NCBI GenBank assembly: GCA_018065205.1
Contig: JAGHTR010000151.1
Span: forward strand, 1-21,507
Length of the DNA stretch: 21,507 nucleotides
Direction: 5' to 3'
Source: Candidatus Colicola caccequi
GTDB lineage: Bacteria > Bacteroidota > Bacteroidia > Bacteroidales > Paludibacteraceae
In this document: piece after piece, positions 14,822-21,507 of the stretch
Layout of the letters: each line of letters opens with the position of its first letter
How positions within the stretch are numbered: the stretch's first letter is position 1
Notes under the pieces: generated by a model
Databases searched by the model: none
Seen by the model: only the letters and a program-made list of their open reading frames with translations
Told to the model about the DNA's origin: nothing
Program-made: the position numbers and the translations under genes

Positions 14822-16219
14822 ATGCGTTTGATTAAAACTTTTTTCCTGTTGGTTTGCTGCTTTTTGATGGGAGCATGTAAGATGTCTTATCGGCCTGCTT
14901 ACCATCATTCTCCTCAACAGAATTGGATGAATGACCCTAATGGTATGTTCTATGATGATGTTAATCATATATGGCATCTGTATTATCAACACAATCCTTT
15001 TGCAACAACGTGGGGTAATATGACTTGGGCACATGCGACTTCTACGGATCTTATTCACTGGGAAGAGCATCCCTTTGCTATCACTCCCGATTCGTTGGGT
15101 GATATATTTTCCGGCTCTGCCGTTATAGATAAGAATAATACTGCAGGCTTTGGCGAAAACGCGGTTGTTGCTATTTTTACCTACTCGGAACGCAAAGGGC
15201 AGATGCAGGCTATTGCCTATTCGAATGACGGCGGTTACACGTTTACCAAATACGACGGGAACCCCGTCCTAACGGCTGATATAAAGGATTTTCGCGATCC
15301 CAAGGTCTTTTGGAATGAAGTTGACCAACAATGGAACATGGTACTCGCTGCCGGACAAGAAGTGCGTTTCTATGCCAGTTCCAACCTTAAAGATTGGACT
15401 TATCTCAGTTCCTTCGGTACAGACTACGGTTGTCACGGAGGTGTGTGGGAATGTCCCGACCTGATTCGTTTTGACAACAAAGATGTGCTGATTGTTAACA
15501 TTAACCCCGGAGGTATTCATGGCGGTAGCGCCACGCAATACTTTGTGGGTAATTGGGATGGTGAAAACTTTGTTATTGACCCGTCGCAAAGGCACAACAC
15601 TTATTGGATGGATTACGGTAAAGACCACTATGCCACAGTGTCGTTTCATAACGCGCCGGATAACCGCAAAGTGGTGTTGGCATGGATGAGTAACTGGCAG
15701 TATGCAGAAGTTGTGCCGACGAAAGGTTTCCGTTCGCAGAACTCTATTGCCCGCGATGTAGAATTGGTGCAACAAGGTGATAATAGTTATCGTTTATATG
15801 TACACCCGTCACCCGAATATGCCAATTTGGATATTCCTGCCTACGATTTATCTTATACGGGACATCCCTTGACTCAAAAACTTTCCGGGCGCGATATGGT
15901 TGAATGTTTGCGTCTGAAAGTTCAACTTGGTGCAGAACCTGTTTCAATTATGTTGAGCAATTCCAAGGACGAATATGTTGAGTTGGTATGCGACCCGGTT
16001 ACTCATACGTTCTCAATGGATCGTACGCATAGCGGTTTGGTAGATTTTCATCCGAACTTTGCGGCTGTCACATCGGCCCCCTTACCCGATGGGGAAGAGG
16101 TTGATATGGTGATTTATATAGATCGCTGTTCAATGGAGATATTTCTGAACGATGGTTATGTCACGATGACGAATCTGGTCTTCCCGACTAAACCATATAA
16201 CCTGTTGACGATAAAATAA
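14822..16219 (+). CDS. Classical GH32 exo-fructosidase lipoprotein (levanase/inulinase)
   Basis: Predicted to release fructose from fructo-oligosaccharides. All GH32 signatures are in place: nucleophile Asp38 in NWMNDPNG (34-41), FSGSAV (96-101), Asp159 in FRDPKVF, Glu210 in WECPDL. The C-terminal beta-sandwich follows (about 330-465) with the family's FLNDG near the end. Its 465 residues fit a compact beta-fructofuranosidase/exo-inulinase. Lipobox LMGAC (Cys19), followed by KMSYRP. The absence of acidic residues after the Cys suggests the periplasm rather than the surface. It is clearly more distant from the two BT1760-like GH32s than they are from each other. With the permease and fructokinase behind it, it forms the inner, fructose-releasing end of the pathway. 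Confidence 0.92.
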   Translation: MRLIKTFFLLVCCFLMGACKMSYRPAYHHSPQQNWMNDPNGMFYDDVNHIWHLYYQHNPFATTWGNMTWAHATSTDLIHWEEHPFAITPDSLGDIFSGSAVIDKNNTAGFGENAVVAIFTYSERKGQMQAIAYSNDGGYTFTKYDGNPVLTADIKDFRDPKVFWNEVDQQWNMVLAAGQEVRFYASSNLKDWTYLSSFGTDYGCHGGVWECPDLIRFDNKDVLIVNINPGGIHGGSATQYFVGNWDGENFVIDPSQRHNTYWMDYGKDHYATVSFHNAPDNRKVVLAWMSNWQYAEVVPTKGFRSQNSIARDVELVQQGDNSYRLYVHPSPEYANLDIPAYDLSYTGHPLTQKLSGRDMVECLRLKVQLGAEPVSIMLSNSKDEYVELVCDPVTHTFSMDRTHSGLVDFHPNFAAVTSAPLPDGEEVDMVIYIDRCSMEIFLNDGYVTMTNLVFPTKPYNLLTIK

Positions 16220-16248
16220 ATGTATCATCTTAAAAAAAAATTTATACT

Positions 16249-17409
16249 ATGACAAAAAACTCTAATCGTTTAGCATTCTTTGCCGTGATGCTCACCTTCT
16301 TCACTATGGGGTTTGTAGATCTCGTGGGTGCTGCCAGCAATCATGTGCAAGCAGATCTTGGACTAACAGAGTCCCAAACGTATTTTATTCCTTCTTTGGT
16401 GTTTTTTTGGTTCCTTATTTTCTCTGTACCTACATCGACATTGATGAATAAGATAGGTAGGAAAAAGACCGTGTTGGTATCGTTAGGGGTTACATTGTTA
16501 TCGCTTGTCTTGCCTTTGTTCGGCAACGGTTATTGGCTCATGTTGGCTGCTTTCTCGTTGTTGGGTATCGGTAATGCCATTATGCAAACATCACTTAACC
16601 CTTTGGTTACGAATATCATTTCTGGTGATAAATTAGCGTCATCACTTACGTTTGGTCAGTTTGTCAAGGCCATTGCATCCTTTATGGCTCCGCTGATTAT
16701 GACGTGGGGGGCTGTGGCTGCTATTCCTGCATTCGGTCTTGATTGGCGTATTGTGTTTGTTATCTACGGCATTATAGGTGTCATTGCAACCGTTTTGCTT
16801 GGTTTGACTCCTATTCGGGAAGAGCCTGTTGTCGGTAAAACTTCCGGCTTCAAAGATTGCTTGTGCTTGCTGACCAATCCCTTTGTGTTGCTATGCTTCT
16901 TGGGTATTATGTGTCACGTAGGTATTGATGTCGGAACAAATACTACTGCACCCAAATTGCTTATGGAACGGTTAGGTTGGACCTTGGACCAAGCGGCTTT
17001 TGCGACGTCTCTGTACTTCATTTTCCGTACGATAGGTTGCTTCTCAGGTACATTTATTTTGCGCTATATCAGTTCCAAACGTTTCTTCCTGATTAGTTCG
17101 GCAATGATTGTTCTTGCTATGGCACTTATGGGCATAGGTCATTCACAACTTGAATTATATATCGGTATCGCCATGGTAGGATTTGGGAATAGCAATATCT
17201 TCCCCATTATCTTCTCGGAAGCACTCAAAGCGGAACCCGAACACCAAAACGAAGTGTCCGGTTTGATGATAATGGGTTTGTTCGGTGGCACTGTTTTTCC
17301 TTTAATCATGGGCTTTGCTAGCGATGCTATCGGCGTGTTGGGCGCAGTCATCGTTATGATCGTTGGTGCCGGATATTTAATGTTTTATACTTCTAAAATC
17401 TCTCATTAA
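16249..17409 (+). CDS. MFS sugar permease, FucP-like (probable fructose transporter)
   Basis: Inner-membrane importer of the major facilitator superfamily, 386 residues, hydrophobic throughout with roughly a dozen membrane spans. Family marks: GFVDLVGAASNHVQADLGLT in the first span region, the loop motif NKIGRKKT (67-74) and QTSLNPLVTN (113-122), which matches the NPxVT motif of the fucose/glucose/galactose permease group. The C-half has GFGNSNIFPIIFSEAL and FGGTVFPLIMGFASD, typical of the same group. It starts 29 bases after the exo-GH32 and ends 1 base before the fructokinase. Fructose is therefore the likely substrate, as proposed for BT1758. Confidence 0.88.
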   Translation: MTKNSNRLAFFAVMLTFFTMGFVDLVGAASNHVQADLGLTESQTYFIPSLVFFWFLIFSVPTSTLMNKIGRKKTVLVSLGVTLLSLVLPLFGNGYWLMLAAFSLLGIGNAIMQTSLNPLVTNIISGDKLASSLTFGQFVKAIASFMAPLIMTWGAVAAIPAFGLDWRIVFVIYGIIGVIATVLLGLTPIREEPVVGKTSGFKDCLCLLTNPFVLLCFLGIMCHVGIDVGTNTTAPKLLMERLGWTLDQAAFATSLYFIFRTIGCFSGTFILRYISSKRFFLISSAMIVLAMALMGIGHSQLELYIGIAMVGFGNSNIFPIIFSEALKAEPEHQNEVSGLMIMGLFGGTVFPLIMGFASDAIGVLGAVIVMIVGAGYLMFYTSKISH

Positions 17410-17410
17410 T

Positions 17411-18307
17411 ATGGAAAAAATAGTTGTCGGTTTGGGAGAGGCTTTATTTGATTGCCTTCCTACGGGTCGTAAACTTGGGGGAGCACCCGCAAACTTCGCT
17501 TACCATGTGTCCCAATGCGGACTGAAAGGGTACGCTGTCTCGGCTATCGGAGACGATGAATTAGGTAAAGAAATTACAGATACCTTTGACAAGGTAGGAC
17601 TGCATTATATACTCCCCAAGGTTAGTCAACCTACCGGAACGGTTAAAGTTACCCTTGACGACAAAGGTATTCCACAATACGAGATTTGTGCGGGTGTGGC
17701 TTGGGATAATATTCCCTTTACCGACGAGATGAAAGCCCTTGCACAAAAAACCCATGCGGTATGTTTTGGGTCATTGGCACAACGAAACGATGTCAGCCGA
17801 CAAACTATTCAGGCTTTTCTGGATGCAATGCCGACAGATGCCTTGCGGGTATTCGACATCAATCTGCGCCAGACATGGTACTCCAAAGATATCATAGAAC
17901 AGTCTCTCCAACGGTGCAATGTGTTAAAAATAAATGATGAAGAGTTGGACATTATTGCCGCTTTGCTGCTCGGTGAAAAGACCTGCAAAGATTCGCTAAT
18001 CGCACAAGATGCGGATAAGACACGCCGCGTTTGCAAGGAACTGATGCAACGGTATCAATTGGATTGGTTTATTCTGACTTGCGGTGCCATAGGTTCGTAT
18101 GTGTTCACCCGAGACGAAGAGTCCTACCTGCCTACTCCCAAGGTTCATGTGGTAGATACAGTGGGAGCCGGTGACTCCTTCACGGCTGCTTTTGTCGCAT
18201 GTGTTCTATTGGGCAAATCGCAGCAGGAAGCGCATCAGAAAGCCGTCGAAATAAGTGCTTTTGTTTGCACCCAAGCCGGTGCGATGCCGGAACACAAGAA
18301 GCAATAG
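17411..18307 (+). CDS. PfkB-family fructokinase
   Basis: Phosphorylates fructose in the cytoplasm with ATP (product probably fructose 6-phosphate). The 298 residues fit the ribokinase/PfkB family. Substrate-side motif GGAPANFAYH (23-32), FDINLRQTWY (148-157), KINDEE (173-178), and the ATP/anion-hole motif DTVGAGDSF (249-257) with catalytic Asp255. It is the last gene of the row, one base after the permease stop, so the two are tightly co-expressed. Fructokinase is preferred over ribokinase because of the neighbours and its resemblance to BT1757-type kinases. Confidence 0.92.
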   Translation: MEKIVVGLGEALFDCLPTGRKLGGAPANFAYHVSQCGLKGYAVSAIGDDELGKEITDTFDKVGLHYILPKVSQPTGTVKVTLDDKGIPQYEICAGVAWDNIPFTDEMKALAQKTHAVCFGSLAQRNDVSRQTIQAFLDAMPTDALRVFDINLRQTWYSKDIIEQSLQRCNVLKINDEELDIIAALLLGEKTCKDSLIAQDADKTRRVCKELMQRYQLDWFILTCGAIGSYVFTRDEESYLPTPKVHVVDTVGAGDSFTAAFVACVLLGKSQQEAHQKAVEISAFVCTQAGAMPEHKKQ

Positions 18308-18337
18308 GCTTATCCTCCTGCCCCTCGCAATTAGATC

Positions 18338-18565
18338 CTACGTATAAACAACACGTTCGGTAAAGAGCACCTTACCAGCCTCCAAAGCCACATTGACTAA
18401 GAAAGAGACCTTATTGCCTGCGGTCTGACCGGTGAGGGCATACGTAGCAGTACGTGTGATAGCATTCCATTGCATTTGGATAGGGTCGCCAATCAGCACG
18501 CCTTGGTTATTAAACAAGAAGAAATAAGGAGCAGCCAAATAGGCTGCCCCTTTGTTTGTCAGTAC
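18338..18565 (-). pseudogene. Orphan C-terminal beta-sandwich fragment
   Basis: The minus strand is open for 75 codons between a TGA at 18566-18568 and a TAG at 18338. The translation looks like real protein: alternating strands such as LFNNQGVLIGDPIQMQW, TRTATYALTGQTAGNKVSF and FLVNVALEAGKVLFTERVVYT resemble the end of a secreted beta-sandwich domain. No ATG is near its start (only a TTG at about 18536), and the heptamer repeat interrupts it. I read it as the 3' relic of a deleted gene. The frame also runs through the bidirectional hairpin, so only the part below about 18525 may be native. Chance is the alternative. Confidence 0.35.
18526..18552. terminator. Bidirectional terminator between convergent genes
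   Basis: AAGGAGCAGCC (18526-18536) pairs with GGCTGCCCCTT (18542-18552) with one mismatch and a 5-base AAATA loop. On + it is followed by TTTGTTTG, on - by TTATTTCTTCTTG. It lies between the end of the fructan operon (+) and the end of the secreted-protein gene (-), as expected for a shared terminator. Confidence 0.55.
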
Positions 18566-18618
18566 TCAGTTGTCAGTCATCAGTATTCAGTACTCAGTAC
18601 TCAGTTGTCAGTCATCAG
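18560..18618. repeat. Heptamer tandem repeat CAGTNNT (eight units)
   Basis: Eight consecutive 7-base units (CAGTACT, CAGTTGT, CAGTCAT, CAGTATT, CAGTACT, CAGTACT, CAGTTGT, CAGTCAT) run from 18560 to 18615, followed by CAG. A higher-order period is visible: the 25 bases at 18559-18583 recur exactly at 18594-18618, 35 bases on. The TGA stop of the minus-strand gene (18615-18617) lies inside it. It resembles the short heptad repeats seen between genes in some cyanobacteria and Bacteroidetes. Confidence 0.85.
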
Positions 18619-20012
18619 AGCTCTGCGCCGACGGCGTTATAGGTTTTGCCGTTTTTGCGGATGTAGAGTTGACCGTTATACATGAACTTGTTAACGTTTG
18701 CGTTTATGTTTACGTTAATCAGTCCGGTAGGTTGTTTATCCTTGACGGGACGGCAAGCAAATCCGTAGTAACGAAAATCGTTCTCAATAGTTAGGCCGGT
18801 TATATCGGAGAAATACACCGAGATGGCCTTATTAGGATCGGTCTTACTCAAATGCGAGGTGTAGTAATAGAAGTCCGTATTAGGTTGGTTGATATAGATG
18901 TCCTCCTTAAATCCTACTGCAGGCAGGAAAATACGGGCATTCTCATACCCGGGCACCTTGCTGGTAACCATATAGCCGGGTACGGCAAAAGTATCCACCC
19001 ATGCCCAATCACATTTAGTTACCAGTTCTTGCCAATCCGTCGTATCCGGCATGCGCCAACCATTGCCACAAAGAGCCTTAGCCACTTCGTCCACATCCTC
19101 TAACTCGGTCTTATTATCCACTACTCCACTCTCGGGATTGGTGTTGTACTTAGTCAGGTTATCCATCGTACCAAAAGGATACGTGTCCCAAAGTGTACTG
19201 CTGGGATTGACTACACTGCCCCATGCAAAGTAATCGCCACGTTCATCAAACGAGGTGGCGTTGATATTGCCGGTTGCCCATAGTACATTCAGTCCCAAAT
19301 CCACAGAGGAACATCCGGCTTTTTGATTATACACGGCACGTACATTAACGCCAATATAGCGGCTAATGACATGTATAATCATCTCTTGCTCATCAGGGAA
19401 AGAGAAATAATCACCAAATTTATCCTCGTGGTTGGCGGTCATATAAGCCGATACAACTTTATCATCATATCCTTTCCATATATCATTCTCGCGTATGCCT
19501 GTATAAGGAAAGAAAATAGACCGGTCTTCATATCCGGGCACACGGCTGGTGAGACGTATGCCAAATACACCATTCTCCCTGACGGTATCGTGGGTGCAGT
19601 TAGTCCATAACTCAATATATTCATGCTGGGTAGGTGTACGCCAATCGCTGCCCCAAAAAGCAGTAGCAGCATCGTCTTCCGGCAGAAGAGTCTTTAGACC
19701 ATCTACCGTACCAAAAATGCTATTGGTGCAGTACTTAGTTAAGTCTCCATTCTCACTCCATTTATAGTGATCCCAGTCAAAAGAACGTTGATAGCCGGAT
19801 TTCTGTCCGGACACAACATAATCAGGCGTAACATCGCCATAAGCAAAGAAAGCACCCGTACCACGGACACTATCCGCACCAATGTTCATCGTAGCCCATT
19901 TAATGCCGGAAGGAAGACCTAAATCAACATACTCATGCGTTGGGGCAGATGCAGCAAACATGGTGCTGCTGATAGTCAAAATGACCAATAAAAAGTAAAC
20001 AAGTCTTTTCAT
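18615..20012 (-). CDS. Secreted FISUMP-like repeat protein with C-terminal tail
   Basis: Function unknown. 465 residues from the ATG at 20012 (a TTG two codons upstream is not needed). The signal peptide MKRLVYFLLVILTISSTMFAASA has no lipobox. Two homologous halves begin at about 27 (HEYVDLGLPSGIKWATMNIG) and about 236 (SVDLGLNVLWATGNINATS). Each carries a G-x-YFAWG or G-AFFAYG motif, a W-R-(T/M)P motif (GSDWRTPT, GNGWRMPD) and a V-PGYE block (SRVPGYEDRSIFFP, SKVPGYENARIFLP). This is the pattern of Fibrobacter-type major paralogous (FISUMP) domains common in Bacteroidales surface proteins. The last 27 residues (from NVNKFMYNG) match the tail of three fructan-locus proteins. It is convergent to the fructan operon and downstream of rpoC, so membership in the locus is unlikely. 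Confidence 0.8.
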   Translation of the reverse strand: MKRLVYFLLVILTISSTMFAASAPTHEYVDLGLPSGIKWATMNIGADSVRGTGAFFAYGDVTPDYVVSGQKSGYQRSFDWDHYKWSENGDLTKYCTNSIFGTVDGLKTLLPEDDAATAFWGSDWRTPTQHEYIELWTNCTHDTVRENGVFGIRLTSRVPGYEDRSIFFPYTGIRENDIWKGYDDKVVSAYMTANHEDKFGDYFSFPDEQEMIIHVISRYIGVNVRAVYNQKAGCSSVDLGLNVLWATGNINATSFDERGDYFAWGSVVNPSSTLWDTYPFGTMDNLTKYNTNPESGVVDNKTELEDVDEVAKALCGNGWRMPDTTDWQELVTKCDWAWVDTFAVPGYMVTSKVPGYENARIFLPAVGFKEDIYINQPNTDFYYYTSHLSKTDPNKAISVYFSDITGLTIENDFRYYGFACRPVKDKQPTGLINVNINANVNKFMYNGQLYIRKNGKTYNAVGAEL

Positions 20013-20030
20013 ACACAAATAAATTTAACG

Positions 20031-20091
20031 CAGACGCAGACGTAAACCTCGGCTACTGGAGCCAGTTAATAGTAGTTTACGTTTGCGCCTG
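20031..20091 (-). terminator. Hairpin between rpoC and the FISUMP-like gene (probable rpoC terminator)
   Basis: Arms 20031-20047 and 20075-20091 are reverse complements with two differences in 17. In the minus-strand RNA one of these becomes a G-U pair and the other an A-C mismatch, so the fold suits the rpoC transcript. The loop holds a second small stem (ACTGG/CCAGT). A T/A-rich stretch follows but no strong U-run, so termination may be incomplete. Confidence 0.45.
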
Positions 20092-20110
20092 TGTCTATGT
20101 TAGTTAGTTT

Positions 20111-21507
20111 TTAGTCCTCGAAGGCGGCTTCGGCAGCTGCGCGAGCAGCTTGGATAGCAGCATACTCCTCTGCGTTATGCACGCTTAGGCGTTGGAACTC
20201 ACGCAGACCGGTACCGGCAGGGATGAGGTTACCGCAAATCACGTTCTCCTTCATACCTACGAGGTTATCTACGCGACCTTGGATAGCAGCTTCGTTAAGG
20301 ACTTTAGTGGTCTCCTGGAAGGAAGCGGCGGACATAAAGGACTTAGTGCCCAATGCAGCACGCGTAATACCTTGCAGAATCTGCTTAGCCGTAGCGCACT
20401 CGGCGTCACGAGCCACTGCCAGTTTCTTATCCTTACGACGCAACGATGAGTTCTCATCATGCAGACGGCGAGCCGTAACAATCTGACCGGCACGGAGTAC
20501 CTCCGATTCACCTGCATCAGTAATCACTTTCTTGCCCCAGATACGATCGTTCTCCTCTAAGAAGTCAAGTTTATCCACTAACTCACCCTCCAGGTAACGA
20601 GTATCACCTGCATCAATAATCTCCACCTTACGCATCATCTGACGAACGATGATTTCAAAGTGCTTATCGTTGATTTCAACACCCTGTAAGCGGTAAACGC
20701 TTTGGGCTTCGTTCACGATATAATCCTGTACAGCCGTAGGACCTTGAATAGCCAAGATATCTTCAGGCGTAATAGCACCATCGGACAGAGCCACACCGGC
20801 ACGAACATAGTCACCTTCCTGAACCAAAATCTGCTTGGTCAACGGAATCAGATAACTCTTCTGCTCACCATAACGGCTGGTAACGGTAATCTCGCGATTA
20901 CCACGTTTAATCTTACCGTAACTAACCTCACCATCAATCTCGGATACAATAGCCGGATTGGACGGATTACGAGCCTCAAAGAGCTCCGTTACACGAGGCA
21001 GACCACCCGTAATATCACCGGCTGAACCAAAGGCACGGATTTGAGTGAACAAGAAGTCACCAACCTTAACCTCATCGCCATCGTTATGCACCAACATAGC
21101 CTTGGTAGGCAAGTTGTACGAACGTAAGATAGAACCATCCTTAGCAATGATATTAGCCATTGGCATCTTAGTCTTATCACGCGTATCAGTAATCTGAACT
21201 TCCTTCTTACCGGTTTGTTCATCAATAGAGGTCTTACACGTAATTCCTTCAATTACATCGCTATAGTGCAATGTACCGGCTTGCTCAAGAACGAGCACTG
21301 CCTTATACGGATCCCACTCGCAAACAACCGTTCCCTTAGCATACTCCTCACCCGGAGTAATGAACAGTTTACTTGCATAAGGAATATTGAACGTAGTCAG
21401 TACAACACCGGTAGTAGGATCAACTAAACGCATCTCGTTCAGACGGCTAACCACGATGGTATCGCCTTCATCCGTCTTAATCGTACGCAGTTCGTCAATC
21501 TCAATGC
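20111..21507 (-). CDS. rpoC: DNA-directed RNA polymerase beta' subunit, C-terminal part (cut by window edge)
   Basis: Core subunit of RNA polymerase. The frame is open to the window edge (first whole codon at 21505), so only the last 465 residues or so are seen. The region matches the end of bacterial beta': FGSAGDITGGLPRVTELFEAR, GDYVRAGVALSDGAITPEDIL, YRLQGVEINDKHFEIIVRQMMRKVEI, ILQGITRAALGTKSFMSAASFQETTKVLNEAAIQGRVDNLVGMKENVICG and LIPAGTGL. It ends in the acidic/alanine-rich tail AARAAAEAAFED, usual in Bacteroidetes. This is a conserved housekeeping anchor next to the accessory fructan locus. Confidence 0.97.
   Translation of the reverse strand, partial: IEIDELRTIKTDEGDTIVVSRLNEMRLVDPTTGVVLTTFNIPYASKLFITPGEEYAKGTVVCEWDPYKAVLVLEQAGTLHYSDVIEGITCKTSIDEQTGKKEVQITDTRDKTKMPMANIIAKDGSILRSYNLPTKAMLVHNDGDEVKVGDFLFTQIRAFGSAGDITGGLPRVTELFEARNPSNPAIVSEIDGEVSYGKIKRGNREITVTSRYGEQKSYLIPLTKQILVQEGDYVRAGVALSDGAITPEDILAIQGPTAVQDYIVNEAQSVYRLQGVEINDKHFEIIVRQMMRKVEIIDAGDTRYLEGELVDKLDFLEENDRIWGKKVITDAGESEVLRAGQIVTARRLHDENSSLRRKDKKLAVARDAECATAKQILQGITRAALGTKSFMSAASFQETTKVLNEAAIQGRVDNLVGMKENVICGNLIPAGTGLREFQRLSVHNAEEYAAIQAARAAAEAAFED

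Noticed and set aside
15269..15775. Long minus-strand open frame (168 codons)
   Set aside because: It lies wholly inside the classical GH32 gene and its translation shows no domain pattern; it is a shadow of the real frame.
18559..18618. CRISPR-like array
   Set aside because: Units are 7 bases with no spacers; it is a simple tandem repeat.

Overview
The window reads as chromosomal DNA of a Bacteroidales bacterium. Supporting signs are a SusC/SusD pair, promoters of the Bacteroidetes TAnnTTTG type, many lipoproteins, short 'MKNY.QP'-type peptides, and BspA/FISUMP-style secreted proteins. I cannot name the genus. A Prevotella- or Paludibacter-like lineage would fit the C-terminal tails, but that is inference.

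Left edge (1-616): no intact gene. On the minus strand lies what looks like the 3' remnant of a VirE/primase-type mobile-element gene. A G/T-rich repeat and a large nested inverted repeat follow it. A hairpin and the promoter of the first real gene come next.

Centre (629-18307, all + strand): a fructan (probably levan) polysaccharide utilization locus. It opens with a membrane-spanning regulator that fuses a periplasmic sugar-binding domain to a cytoplasmic AraC domain. After a terminator and a promoter comes one long gene row. In order it holds a secreted endo-levanase-like GH32 with a C-terminal tail, a secreted multi-module 'IWxG' protein with the same tail, a 44-residue peptide gene, susC, susD, a DUF4960 surface glycan-binding lipoprotein, and a lipoprotein GH32 paralogous to the first. 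A second, shorter 'IWxG' protein with the tail, a classical exo-type GH32 lipoprotein, an MFS sugar permease and a PfkB fructokinase complete the row. The predicted flow is: surface cleavage of fructan and binding of oligosaccharides, TonB-dependent import by SusCD, trimming to fructose in the periplasm, uptake by the MFS permease, and phosphorylation by the kinase. The regulator senses fructose or a fructo-oligosaccharide. Gene content resembles the Bacteroides thetaiotaomicron BT1754-BT1765 fructan locus, with a simpler regulator and two extra 'IWxG' proteins.

Right edge (18308-21507): a convergent junction with a bidirectional hairpin, a possible orphan coding fragment and an eight-unit heptamer repeat. 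A minus-strand secreted FISUMP-like protein with the same C-terminal tail follows, then the 3' end of rpoC (minus strand, cut by the window edge).

The most interesting pattern is that four secreted proteins with unrelated bodies end in an alignable 27-residue tail, while none of the lipoproteins has it. The other main points are the GH32 + 'IWxG' cassette present on both sides of susCD, the one-component transmembrane regulator, and the small peptide gene before susC.
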